Assembly (NCBI GenBank): GCA_039808765.1
Contig: JBDHTQ010000001.1
Location: forward strand, 248,001 to 312,000
DNA from: JBDHTQ01 sp039808765
GTDB taxonomy: Bacteria > Pseudomonadota > Alphaproteobacteria > UBA2400
Length of the DNA stretch: 64,000 bases
Reading direction: 5' to 3'
A program made the translations under genes and the position numbers. Within the stretch, counting starts at the first letter, position 1. Each line of letters begins with the position of its first letter. Below, one piece after another: positions 1 to 8,605 of the stretch. The notes below the pieces were generated by a model that ran no database searches, was not told the DNA's origin, and saw nothing but the letters and a program-made list of their open reading frames with translations.

Positions 1-2247
1 TATTCAATTGAGGCCCAGTTGATTAGTCCGACGGTACGCGTGTTGATCGGCCTTCTTTTTGGGGTTGGGCTTATGAAAGCAGCCAATTGGATCCGTGAAA
101 AAGAAGGTTTTGCCAACGGTACACGCATTGCGCAGGCCTTAACCGGTGCTGGTATTGCCGACTTATACGTTTGTTTGTTTGCAGCAACAAATCTTTATCA
201 AATTTTTCCGGAATTTTTAGGTTTTATAGGTCTGACCGCTGTGACGGTGATCGCGATTGTTTGCTCGCTTAGACATGGTATGCCGATTGCGTTGCTGGGA
301 TTGATTGGGGGATTTTTAACGCCCGCTTTTGTGCATAGTGGGGCTCCTCCCGCACCATTATTATTTATTTACTTGTATTTTATTGTTGCTGGAATGGTTG
401 TTCTTCTTCGTAAGAAAAACTGGGTGCTAACAGCGCTTCCAGCAGTCTTGGGTGCGTTTTTATGGGTAGGTTATTGGATGTTTGGACGTGATTTAACGCC
501 AACTGATTCAATTTGCCTTGGCCTGTTTTTGATTGCAGTTAGTGCCACAGTTACAATTGGCACGCATCAACCGCATGATCGCACCGATACCAGAATAAAT
601 AATTTTTATAAAACGCCTGCAATCATAAACTATTTGTCCTTAGGCGGCTCAATTCTATTTACGGGGCTGCTTGTTGTTCAATCAGGTTTTGGTTTTCTAG
701 AATGGAGTTTGTTCGGGTTGCTTTCGTTGGGTGGGCTTACACTCGCATTTTTCAACCAGAGATTATATGGGTTTGTGCCGTGGCTTTGTATGGCTGTAAA
801 TGCAGTTATGCTGACGGTTTGGAATGGCGAGCCAGTGAATATCACATTATTGGTGGCCTTCTTCGGCTTTATTTATGCTGGTAGTGGCTATTTTTTCCAA
901 TCGCGAAGCGAGCGTCCATTGCTATGGGCTGGTCTATTCAGTGCGTCAAGCCTTGGTTATTATCTTATTGGTTATTATAAGCTTAATGCTGCGATTCTAC
1001 TGTACTTATTTCCAATGTTTTGGGGGGTGCTTGCACTTGTTTTTACGGGTCTTGGTACAGCAGCCTTATCGAAAATTATCAAGAACATACCTGACGAGCA
1101 TCCAAAGAAACAACAGCTCATGGCAATTTATGCAGGTACCAGTTCGGCATTTTTATCAATTGCACTCATGATAGAAACGAAAGCAGAGTTCTTAACTGTT
1201 GCCATCGCTGGACAATTGTTAGCCTTGGCATGGATTAACACGCGGGTTGATGTTAAAGCCTTGCGTTATATAATCGGTATACTTTTATGTGTGTTTGCTA
1301 GCTTACTGCTTCCGCAGATAATATTAATTCTGGGGGTAGCAGTCTTTACACTGACTGAAGTTGAGGTCCCTTTTCAACAAACTATTCCGCTTGTGGAATG
1401 GCCGCTCTTTCAATTGGGGCTCCCGGCGTTACTTTTTGTCTTGGCAAGCGTGCTGCTAAGAAAGCAAAATGATGGTCGGCTTGTTCCTGTGCTCGAGAGG
1501 GTGGCTATCGCCCTGACGGGTGTTATGGGATATTACATCGTACGTCATATGTTCCATGTGAATGAGAATGTTATTTACATAAAAGCTGGATTTTCTGAAC
1601 GGGGCGTCATCACGAATGTGATTTTTGTCTATGGCTTAGCATGTCTTTGGATTGGCAAAAAATTCTGTCGGGATGCTGTCAAGTTCGCGGGATTTGTTCT
1701 GGGGGGAATAGCCCTTTTCAGAATTGGTTACTTTGATTTATTTAGGTACAATCCGCTTTTTGATTCGCAGAATGTGGGCGATTTTCCAATTTTTAATTGG
1801 TTATTGGTCACATTCGGGTTGCCGATTGTTTGGACTGCTCTGATGTCGAAAGGGCTTACACAACACCATAAAAAATATGGGTATGGTATTTTATTGCTTC
1901 TTACATTTGCTTATGTATCGTTCAACGTCCGGCAAATCTTTCAGGGTGGTTTTCTTTCAACGTCAGCCCTAACAAATGCAGAAATCTATACATATTCCGT
2001 TGTTTGGTTATTGTTGGGGATTGCTCTTCTTTTTGCTGGCACGTTGAAAAAAGATAAAATGATCAGAAGTACATCCTTGGTAATAATGATTCTTACCGTG
2101 GCAAAAGTATTTCTTTACGATGCTGCTGCACTGGAAGGGTTGTTACGTGTATTCTCTTTCTTGGGCTTGGGGTTGAGCTTAATCGCGTTAAGCTGGTTTT
2201 ATAGCCGTTTCGTTTTTGCTCAAGCGAATGCAGATCGTGATAAATAG
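1..2247 (+). CDS. DUF2339 family multi-pass membrane protein (5' end outside window)
   Basis: The frame is already open at base 1 (Y-S-I-E-A-Q before the first possible TTG at 19), so the gene almost certainly starts upstream and is seen here as its C-terminal roughly 748 residues. The protein is a succession of about twenty hydrophobic helices with few charged loops. The pattern of an early Trp-Ile-Arg-Glu-Lys-Glu stretch followed by helices such as GMPIALLGLIGGFLTPAF is typical of DUF2339 membrane proteins, usually 800-1000 residues with a coiled N-terminus. Function of the family is unknown. It ends 11 bases before the convergent metallopeptidase-like gene. No catalytic motif is visible. 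Confidence 0.8.
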   Translation, partial: YSIEAQLISPTVRVLIGLLFGVGLMKAANWIREKEGFANGTRIAQALTGAGIADLYVCLFAATNLYQIFPEFLGFIGLTAVTVIAIVCSLRHGMPIALLGLIGGFLTPAFVHSGAPPAPLLFIYLYFIVAGMVVLLRKKNWVLTALPAVLGAFLWVGYWMFGRDLTPTDSICLGLFLIAVSATVTIGTHQPHDRTDTRINNFYKTPAIINYLSLGGSILFTGLLVVQSGFGFLEWSLFGLLSLGGLTLAFFNQRLYGFVPWLCMAVNAVMLTVWNGEPVNITLLVAFFGFIYAGSGYFFQSRSERPLLWAGLFSASSLGYYLIGYYKLNAAILLYLFPMFWGVLALVFTGLGTAALSKIIKNIPDEHPKKQQLMAIYAGTSSAFLSIALMIETKAEFLTVAIAGQLLALAWINTRVDVKALRYIIGILLCVFASLLLPQIILILGVAVFTLTEVEVPFQQTIPLVEWPLFQLGLPALLFVLASVLLRKQNDGRLVPVLERVAIALTGVMGYYIVRHMFHVNENVIYIKAGFSERGVITNVIFVYGLACLWIGKKFCRDAVKFAGFVLGGIALFRIGYFDLFRYNPLFDSQNVGDFPIFNWLLVTFGLPIVWTALMSKGLTQHHKKYGYGILLLLTFAYVSFNVRQIFQGGFLSTSALTNAEIYTYSVVWLLLGIALLFAGTLKKDKMIRSTSLVIMILTVAKVFLYDAAALEGLLRVFSFLGLGLSLIALSWFYSRFVFAQANADRDK

Positions 2248-2258
2248 GCTTTTCGGTT

Positions 2259-4055
2259 TTACGCAATTGGTCCAGAAGTGCGCCTGACGGGGGTGGGGGT
2301 AGGTGGCGCTACGTCTTGCTGTCCCACAAGGATTGAAGGCATTGTTACTGTTCCTTGATCAAAAGCGGACCACGAGAGGTCCGCAGAGACACTTTCCTGC
2401 GGTTGATTTTGCGCACCCGCAGGAATGTGCAACTGCCTTAACTGCGGAAATGATTCAACGACGTTTAACGCTAAATCATAACAACCGTTGCGGTCAAGAT
2501 TAGGCATCTTCTCAGGATTATTGTGCGCGATTTCTAGCGCTTTTTTATAATACGCAATTTGACGTTTACCTTCAGGACCAGACGGTGTGTTTTCAATCAT
2601 GTTTGTAATATATTCTTCCCCTTTTGAACCATGCAGTGCAATCAAGCGAAGACTGCTTGCAATTGTTGAAAACATCTGGTTTTCGGGTGAGCTTTGATCT
2701 TGAATTTGAGCATTCAAATGAGGTGAGACTTTTTGGGTCAAAGCGACATTTGTTGTAAAAAGCGCACTTGCTCTTGATTCAATACCAAAAGATTCAGCTA
2801 AAGGAATTTGATCTGGCAAAAGTTCATGTAGTTTGGGGTAGCCTTGAAGGTGTTTTTGAGCATTTTCTCTCATCGCCGGGTCAGCAGGATTGTAAGTTTT
2901 GTCTACAAGAGTTTTTGTGAATTCTTTAGTTTCAGCATGAATATCAGGTGGGAGACTTCTAATTCTCTCCCAGTCAGAATTAAGACCTGCTATGGCTCTT
3001 GCTGTCGTATCGGTGAGTGGAACTTTGCCGTCCTCTACTTGATCAATTAACTGATTTAGATTTAGATTTCTTAAGTATAAGTACTCATCTTTGGGGATGG
3101 GGCTAACAATCTGAAGTGCTAACTCATAAACCTCTTCCGGGGTCTTAGATTGCAATTCTTTCAGGTGGCTCTGTGCATATTCTTGAGCATTGAGCATTGA
3201 GCGTGCGGTCCAGTGCGTTTTATCATCAGTATCAGGAATAAGCTTTTTTTTGATAATAGTCGACGATTGATCAATTCCTTCTTGTCCTCGCAGAGATGCC
3301 ATTCGCAAAACAGCATAAGTATCGGCTACACTTTCGCTGACATGGGCACACCATTCAGCATTTTCTGGTGATTTGTCATCCTCTTCACGAACATAAAATT
3401 TTATGAGATCACCTCTCAAATTATTTATTGTGTGTCCCGTCTCATGTTCAGCAACATACATGGCCAAAGTCCGACGTTCTGAATCGGACACAATATACGA
3501 CTCTGGCGAATCATTATTCGTTTTATAATATTCCCCGCTATGCAAAAACGTCGCGGCAAATAACGGCGTATTTCTGCTATTGTAGAAAGGAAAGACAATA
3601 CCTGAAGAAGTGCGTGATGCGTAATCGATTACAGATGGTCTAAACGTGCCAGCACTACCACCGACAATATTGCCCCCCATATGTTGTGATTGTGTGTAAT
3701 CATTAAGCGAAGATATTATTTGTGATTCATAGAATGATCCATCGCTGTGTGTATATTTGCTCAAGGCTAGACGCATATGAATATTGATCGGGTTTATTTG
3801 CTCCCTTTCATAGGTCGTGTAGGCAAACCGATCGATGCCGTTAGAATCGGTAAAATCTTTGAAGTAACGACGCAGCAAGGCGGTTTCGTAGAGTCCATAA
3901 TCAACACCATCACCAGAAGCAAAGGCACGATCAAAAAGTCTCGCTAAATCTTCTTGTGTTGGATTACGCGGGACGCCCGAAACCTCGCCATTGACACCTG
4001 TGGGGCGCAATAAGCCGTCTCGAGACTGTGGTGTCGGATCCGATGGTTCTGTCAT
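2259..4055 (-). CDS. Predicted zinc metallopeptidase-like protein with HETGH motif, possible secreted effector
   Basis: 598 residues, no recognised family. The clear feature is HETGH at residues 204-208 followed by ESVADTY at 241-247. HExxH plus a downstream ExxxD is the arrangement of many gluzincin-type zinc peptidases, where the later Glu is the third zinc ligand. There is no signal peptide or transmembrane helix, so Sec secretion is not indicated. The N-terminus is polar and Pro-rich and the C-terminal about 50 residues are Ser/Pro/Thr-rich and disordered-looking. The start ATG has an AGGAAA-like ribosome site 9 bases upstream. It sits in an accessory stretch next to an insertion sequence remnant. 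Because Dot/Icm genes lie in the same window, a type IV secreted protease is a reasonable guess, but it is inference. Confidence 0.6.
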   Translation of the reverse strand: MTEPSDPTPQSRDGLLRPTGVNGEVSGVPRNPTQEDLARLFDRAFASGDGVDYGLYETALLRRYFKDFTDSNGIDRFAYTTYEREQINPINIHMRLALSKYTHSDGSFYESQIISSLNDYTQSQHMGGNIVGGSAGTFRPSVIDYASRTSSGIVFPFYNSRNTPLFAATFLHSGEYYKTNNDSPESYIVSDSERRTLAMYVAEHETGHTINNLRGDLIKFYVREEDDKSPENAEWCAHVSESVADTYAVLRMASLRGQEGIDQSSTIIKKKLIPDTDDKTHWTARSMLNAQEYAQSHLKELQSKTPEEVYELALQIVSPIPKDEYLYLRNLNLNQLIDQVEDGKVPLTDTTARAIAGLNSDWERIRSLPPDIHAETKEFTKTLVDKTYNPADPAMRENAQKHLQGYPKLHELLPDQIPLAESFGIESRASALFTTNVALTQKVSPHLNAQIQDQSSPENQMFSTIASSLRLIALHGSKGEEYITNMIENTPSGPEGKRQIAYYKKALEIAHNNPEKMPNLDRNGCYDLALNVVESFPQLRQLHIPAGAQNQPQESVSADLSWSAFDQGTVTMPSILVGQQDVAPPTPTPVRRTSGPIA

Positions 4056-4127
4056 TTTATTAATGTTTCCTGCCTCTTAAGGATAACATTTCTTCTTTTA
4101 TATTCAGTAAAAGTGTTTTTGAGTAAT

Positions 4128-4379
4128 GTGATGGCCCGGCGCTATCACTATGGATCACATGACGAACTCAAGCAGCACCTACAGACCTTCCTGATGGCTT
4201 ATAACTTCGCCAAACGCCTGAAAACTCTCAATGGCCTCACCCCTTATGAATACATCTGCAAAATATGGGCAACTGACCCGGATCGCTTTAACATTAGTCC
4301 ATATGATGCGGCGTTTATGGTTGCGTTGCATAGTCATTCTGAAACGTTGAAAGAATGGCTTCCTAATTTTTGCAATTGA
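4128..4379 (+). pseudogene. IS481-type transposase C-terminal remnant
   Basis: The open frame encodes about 84 residues that match the end of the IS481/IS3-like integrase-core transposases: RYHYGSHDELKQHL, then AYNFAKRLKTLNGLTPYEYI and KIWATDPDRF. These are the residues after the last catalytic Glu region. The DDE core is absent, and after PDRF the sequence departs from the usual short tail. No inverted repeat was identified on either side. It is a decayed fragment marking past insertion activity between the metallopeptidase-like gene and the DUF488 module. Confidence 0.8.
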
Positions 4380-4587
4380 TGCATTACTCGCACATGAATC
4401 TGTGCGGTATGGCACGCGTAACACATCAGCTTTAGATCATGGATTATAAAGATAGAAAAACTTTAGAAAAAGTTAAAGTACCTCTGGAGGCGAGCGCAAA
4501 ATAAGTCGTAATGAAAACAATTGATTCAATTTAACGTCTACTCCTTGAGGAAAGAAAAGACTTACATTGAGAGGTTGTTAAGCACGA

Positions 4588-5412
4588 TTAAAGTAGGCTC
4601 TCTTGCTTAATGTGGGGGGGGTGAAAAGTACCAATAATTACAAATGGGTTTCTTGCACGCTTGACGTGGTGAAGAAACGTTGTTCCCAGGAAAAAATGAA
4701 GGTCTTTGGTCTTGGCAAAGTTATCCATGTATTTTTGCCGCACCTTGGCGACAGCTTGATCTTTGCCGTAATGCTGTTCACACTTCCAGTAAAGCTGGCC
4801 GATTTCCCAATCCTCGATCATTAGGGTGCTTTCCTTGCCTGCATCGTCGAGGAATTTGTATGAGAATTTGTAGGGCAGCTTCCGCACCAGCTTGAATTCA
4901 TCTTCGCTTTTTTCTGCAAATAAGTCTCCCTGTTTTAAGTCGTTGAGGATGCCGTCAACCTGGTTCTGTTCCCAATCCGGATCGGCGTTCTCCACCACAA
5001 AATCCAAAATCTTGGCAGGCTTAAAGATGACCAGAGAAATCTCGTTGGCATGCGCCTTCTGGATGATCTCATCCTTGTTGGTGTACACCTTGTTCTTGCT
5101 GAGGATTAACCGCCGCCGCTCAGCCCAGTCATGACTTTTTCCTGTTTCAACCTTATTCAGCAGAGTAATATCATCAATGTCTATAACCTTACGGCTCTCC
5201 GGCCTTGGGTCTTTAGAATTTGTGGCGGTGTTGACTTCGACCCACTGATATTTTTCGTACTGTTTGTCCCCATCCAGCAGGCGGAACGGTATCGGATAGT
5301 GCCGTATCCATGACCCGTCTTCGCGAAAACCCGCTGTGCATGCTGTTTCCGTGTGGCTTTTGGAAAGCGTCGGATAGGTCTTTACAGTTATCAGGACTTT
5401 CTCTTTTGCCAT
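4588..5412 (-). CDS. Conserved hypothetical protein, partner of DUF488 gene
   Basis: 274 residues beginning MAKEKVLITVKTYPTLS, with conserved stretches GFREDGSWIRHYPIPFR, DPRPESR, HDWAERRRLIL, FKPAKILDF and, near the C-terminus, FFLGTTFLHH. I recall proteins of this type as widespread conserved hypotheticals, often next to a DUF488 gene; no biochemical function is known to me. Here it starts 12 bases after the DUF488 stop, consistent with translational coupling in a two-gene unit. No membrane segment or signal peptide. The coding sequence looks more GC-rich than the 2.3-4.1 kb region, suggesting transfer, together with the nearby transposase remnant and tRNA-Ser. Confidence 0.7.
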   Translation of the reverse strand: MAKEKVLITVKTYPTLSKSHTETACTAGFREDGSWIRHYPIPFRLLDGDKQYEKYQWVEVNTATNSKDPRPESRKVIDIDDITLLNKVETGKSHDWAERRRLILSKNKVYTNKDEIIQKAHANEISLVIFKPAKILDFVVENADPDWEQNQVDGILNDLKQGDLFAEKSEDEFKLVRKLPYKFSYKFLDDAGKESTLMIEDWEIGQLYWKCEQHYGKDQAVAKVRQKYMDNFAKTKDLHFFLGTTFLHHVKRARNPFVIIGTFHPPHIKQESLL

Positions 5413-5424
5413 GATGATCAGACT

Positions 5425-6324
5425 TTAGATGTGTTTGATGTCGTATTTCCAACCAGGAAGAGCGGAAATGGCCTTGGCGACCCGCCCACGATGGCACATG
5501 CAAACATGTGCTTCGAAACAGGTAATGGCGATACGCCTGTCTTTCAGGAAGATGTCGAACAGGTGTTGCAACGCTTTCGCGTTGCGCTTCAGCTCCTGCT
5601 TCTCGTAGGAATCGAAAAGACGATCATAGTCGGCCTGAGTATTCAGTTCCTGCCGCTTATCGGACGCGATGCCAAGCTCTGGAATATGCACATAGCCAAT
5701 TCCAAGGTGCTTCGCAGTGTCGGATAGTGTTTTTTTGGAGAAGCCGTATTTCCGGCTCAAGGGATTGCGTCGCACATCCACCAGCGTCTTGACGTTGTTC
5801 TTAATGAGGCGGTTCAGGTAACCCTCGAAGGATGAACCTTCATAGCCAATGGTGAAAAAGCACGGGGAAACATCGGCAGGACGTGCATCCGCGATCGCGT
5901 TCATTTCCTGCGTGTTCATGTGCTTGGCGGCGATCTCGCTTTTAATGGCGTAAAAGGGATAACGGCGATATACGTCCTGGATGAGCTTTGTGCCTTTCAA
6001 AGCTGAGTATTTATTGTAGCACCTGCTAAAGGCATCTTCATCAAACAAGCCATTTTTCGCAAGGAACCCATCCTGTAATTGCCAGCCATCCTCGTCGACC
6101 AACGCGCCCACCTCAACCAGACGGCGTTTGTCGGCGTAGGACTGGAAGGAAAAACCGCCGAAGCGATATGGCACAAATTCAAAAGACGGTTCCTTCTCGA
6201 ATTCCTACGTAAAGAGGAATAGGTACTTTTGGAAATCTGTGTTTGATAAATGTCCGCCGAAGGCACTGAGGAGTCCTAACAGTGTCTTTTGGCGATAATT
6301 TAGCGAGGCAGGATGCTGATTCAT
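5425..6324 (-). pseudogene. DUF488 family protein interrupted by in-frame amber codon
   Basis: Reading on the minus strand from the ATG at 6324, one frame gives an N-terminal segment (MNQHPASLNYRQKTLLGLL ... FQKYLFLFT), then TAG at 6205-6207, then continues EFEKEPSFEFVPYRFGGFSF into the DUF488 domain to the stop at 5425. A single base (CAG to TAG) explains the break, so the original product would be about 299 residues. The downstream part, which could restart at GTG 6174, contains the DUF488 core FFTIGYEGSSFEGYL, LVDVRRNPLSRKYGFSK, and the C-terminal CFEAHVCMCHR cysteine cluster. It pairs with the 274-residue conserved gene. Either the gene is newly inactivated, or a shortened product is made from the internal start, or the amber is suppressed. 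Confidence 0.75.
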
Positions 6325-6478
6325 GATTACTCATTGTACATTAATGGAGGAAATTTTGAACTGGTAAGATGAAAATGATATTTTTGAGACTCGGCAGAAC
6401 TTTATAGCTATGTATGGGTATCAGGATGATGGCATAGATACACAAACCATCAAAAAATTCAATTAAATCAATTGTAAC

Positions 6479-6571
6479 TGGCGGAGACGGAGGGATTCGA
6501 ACCCTCGATACGGATTTAACCCGTATAACGGTTTAGCAAACCGTCGCCTTCAGCCGCTCGGCCACGTCTCC
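6479..6571 (-). tRNA. tRNA-Ser (anticodon GCT)
   Basis: On the minus strand the acceptor stem GGAGACG pairs with CGTCTCC, followed by discriminator G and an encoded CCA. The anticodon stem ACGGT/ACCGT closes the loop TTGCTAA, giving anticodon GCT. The T arm contains GGTTCGAATCC, and the long variable arm expected of a type II serine tRNA is present. About 93 nucleotides including CCA. It borders the DUF488 accessory module, a common integration setting, but I found no duplicated tRNA 3' end nearby. Confidence 0.95.
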
Positions 6572-6665
6572 TGCGTGACGATCTCTCTACCAGCCATGAC
6601 CCATAAAAACAAGCCTTAATTCACGAGACCGCATAAAAACATTCTTCAAACCAAATAGGATGATT

Positions 6666-7307
6666 TTAACGCAGTAACGTTTTGTCAGGGTAGGGACACA
6701 AATTCCGGATAAGACAATCTACGCAGCGCGGAACTTTGGCTTTGCAGATATATCGTCCATGCAGCACCAGCCAATGATGGGCGTTGGGCAGGTATTCAGT
6801 TGGGACAATTCTAAGTAGATCCTCTTCTACGGCTTCGGGTGTTTTGCCTTGAGAAAGTCCCAGCCGATGCGAAACACGAAAGACATGGGTATCAACGGCA
6901 AGGGTAGGCTGCCCAAATATGGTATTGAGGATGACATTGGCCGTTTTTCGACCAACTCCGGGAAGTTTTTCAAGCGCATCACGTGTGCTGGGAACTTGAC
7001 CTTTATATGAATCTACGAGGATCTTGGATAAAGCAATTACGTTTTTGGCTTTATTGTTATAAAGGCCAATGGTTTTCACGTGTTCTTTGAGTGCATCCAG
7101 CCCGAGATCAAGCATTTTTTGCGGAGTATCAACAATCTTAAAAAGAGGGCGGGTGGCAATATTAACACCGCGATCCGTCGACTGGGCTGCAAGCACAACC
7201 GCTACCAGAAGTGTGTAGGGATTCGTATACTCAAGCTCCGTCGTCGGCTCGGGAAGTGCCTCCTGAAAACGCCTAAAAAGTTCTTGGATATCCTTCTTGT
7301 TCATCAT
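6666..7307 (-). CDS. nth: Endonuclease III
   Basis: About 213 residues, normal length for this base-excision repair DNA glycosylase/AP lyase, which removes oxidised pyrimidines. The helix-hairpin-helix LPGVGRKTANVIL carries the catalytic Lys, and AVDTHVFR contains the catalytic Asp. The C-terminal iron-sulfur loop has the canonical spacing C-x6-C-x2-C-x5-C in CKAKVPRCVDCLIRNLC. Several adjacent start codons (GTG-ATG-ATG) exist within nine bases and no strong ribosome site separates them. Single gene on the minus strand after tRNA-Ser. Confidence 0.95.
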   Translation of the reverse strand: MMNKKDIQELFRRFQEALPEPTTELEYTNPYTLLVAVVLAAQSTDRGVNIATRPLFKIVDTPQKMLDLGLDALKEHVKTIGLYNNKAKNVIALSKILVDSYKGQVPSTRDALEKLPGVGRKTANVILNTIFGQPTLAVDTHVFRVSHRLGLSQGKTPEAVEEDLLRIVPTEYLPNAHHWLVLHGRYICKAKVPRCVDCLIRNLCPYPDKTLLR

Positions 7308-7448
7308 CACTCATATTGTGCTAGGGCTGGTAACTCAATTAATCATTCTCTGGCTTAATACGCGGACATACACTGTGCAAGAGAATACAATGAAAAAAAC
7401 GTTTAAGCTTAGGATCATTTTTTCTGCGCCAGAATAAAAAACCAGAAT

Positions 7449-7480
7449 AAAAAAAGAGGGGATGATGTTCTCATCCCCTC
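7449..7480 (-). terminator. Rho-independent terminator of the dotP/icmD-like gene
   Basis: Perfect 10-bp stem (GAGGGGATGA with TCATCCCCTC, loop TGTTC) directly downstream of the minus-strand gene ending at 7506. On the minus strand it is followed by six T residues. Confidence 0.9.
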
Positions 7481-7505
7481 AAGATTACATGCACGCTTAA
7501 GCAGA

Positions 7506-7892
7506 TTAGTTGCTGAAGTCTTGGTCGATTTCGTTAACGTGAATGAAATCTGCGCTGTCTGTACCCACCTCGGTTGTCCCACGGGCCATCCTCAACACGG
7601 ATGGCAGGGAGATGAACATTGCAGCGGCTGCAACGCGTCCCAAACCATCTTTAATTGGTTTGTTACCGGGACTGTCAACGTGCTCCTTGAGCTTTACCAC
7701 ACCAGTTACGCCAAGAGCTGTACCGATGATGTAAGATGCATAGTTGATAAGAATCGGCGTATCTTTGATGTTGCGACCAACGTTTGCGAGCGATGATGAC
7801 AACTGATCGCTTGTTTGTGCAAACGCGGGCTCAACTGCAAGCACCGCAAGTACTGCTAAAACAGCAGTGGAGAGGAGGTATTTCGCTTTCAT
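7506..7892 (-). CDS. DotP/IcmD-like type IV secretion membrane protein
   Basis: About 128 residues. A signal peptide (MKAKYLLSTAVLAVLAVLAV, cleavage near AFA-QT) is followed by two hydrophobic segments around NYASYIIGTALGVTGVVKL and VAAAAMFISLPSVLRMA, separated by a KxKEHxDSPGNKPI loop. This layout, a hydrophobic helix then a lysine-containing loop of the KFKxHKDNP type then a second helix, is what I know from DotP/IcmD of Dot/Icm systems, small inner-membrane proteins of the same length. The ATG at 7892 has AAAGGA 9 bases upstream and is preferred over the GTG at 7910. It is a lone gene with its own terminator. Assignment is by pattern, strengthened by the DotA protein elsewhere in the window; another small pilin-like protein is the alternative. 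Confidence 0.6.
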   Translation of the reverse strand: MKAKYLLSTAVLAVLAVLAVEPAFAQTSDQLSSSLANVGRNIKDTPILINYASYIIGTALGVTGVVKLKEHVDSPGNKPIKDGLGRVAAAAMFISLPSVLRMARGTTEVGTDSADFIHVNEIDQDFSN

Positions 7893-8605
7893 GAGATTTT
7901 TTCCTTTCACAGTTTGTGAGACATATCTGTCTTTGTTAACACTTCGTTGACCATACTAAACACGTTATTAAAATTTTTAAAGCCTTATAAAGGAATTTTC
8001 ATTTAAAATACAAGTGAATTTTTTTAAAACTTGCGGGATATGGTTAACAGGAATTTAGAGGCAATTTTGTTGAAATTCAAAATTTTTTGACTGACTCTCG
8101 CTTTTTGTGATGTTTTTTTATGGAGTAACACGCATTCAGCGTGTTCTTTATCATACCTTGAGCGTTATTATGAGCTTGTTCAAATCCGCAGGCATTGCCT
8201 ACCTACAGACGAGCGTATATCAAAAGGATGCGTGTCCTCAGAAATATTCGTCAAAAGCACGTGGGCTGCTCATGGGTCGTTGTCTCATATCGCAGAGATC
8301 CGGAAAGACTTCATCATTGCGACTAAGGTCTATTTTATGAAGATTCGCCATTGTCGCAGTTAAAATTTGAACTTTGCGCATAAAAATCCTTTCAATTTTG
8401 ACAAGGGCTACTTGCATCTCTGCACTGTGCTGGGTAGGTAAAATTCTTTATTCATAATAATAATTGAGATTAAATTGTATTTTTCTTTGCTCCACGCAAA
8501 AATATTCGCGTTCGTTTAATTTAAGTTGATCTTAATTTTGGTTATTTAAAATTATAGCCAATCCGTGAACAGTTATTTAGAATCACTTGATAAGGAAGTT
8601 TGTGT
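7893..8605. other. AT-rich intergenic region
   Basis: About 700 bases between the dotP/icmD-like gene and the next plus-strand gene. Apart from the 47-codon frame at 8238-8381 nothing is convincing. A plus-strand frame at 8107-8340 overlaps that ORF on the opposite strand and has no ribosome site. The region presumably holds promoters for both flanking genes. Confidence 0.5.
8238..8381 (-). CDS. Small ORF of 47 residues, hypothetical
   Basis: On the minus strand an ATG at 8381 has AAAGGA six bases upstream and opens a 47-residue frame, MRKVQILTATMANLHKIDL, then a polar part ending RAFDEYF. No similarity recognised, no membrane segment. The good ribosome site and otherwise empty 700-base interval make it plausible. 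It lies about 345 bases upstream of the dotP/icmD-like gene on the same strand. A chance frame is not excluded. Confidence 0.4.
   Translation of the reverse strand: MRKVQILTATMANLHKIDLSRNDEVFPDLCDMRQRPMSSPRAFDEYF

Noticed and set aside
5997..6266. Minus-strand 89-codon frame overlapping the DUF488 gene start
   Set aside because: It is out of phase with the DUF488 frame and its sequence is unlike any protein; the true N-terminus is in the DUF488 phase, interrupted by the amber codon.
6479..6571. tRNA-Ser as an attachment site of an integrated element
   Set aside because: No duplicated tRNA 3' end and no integrase were found; the xerD-type gene 19 kb away is a core recombinase.
8107..8340. 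Plus-strand frame of 77 codons in the long intergenic region
   Set aside because: No ribosome site, and it overlaps on the opposite strand a shorter frame with a good ribosome site.
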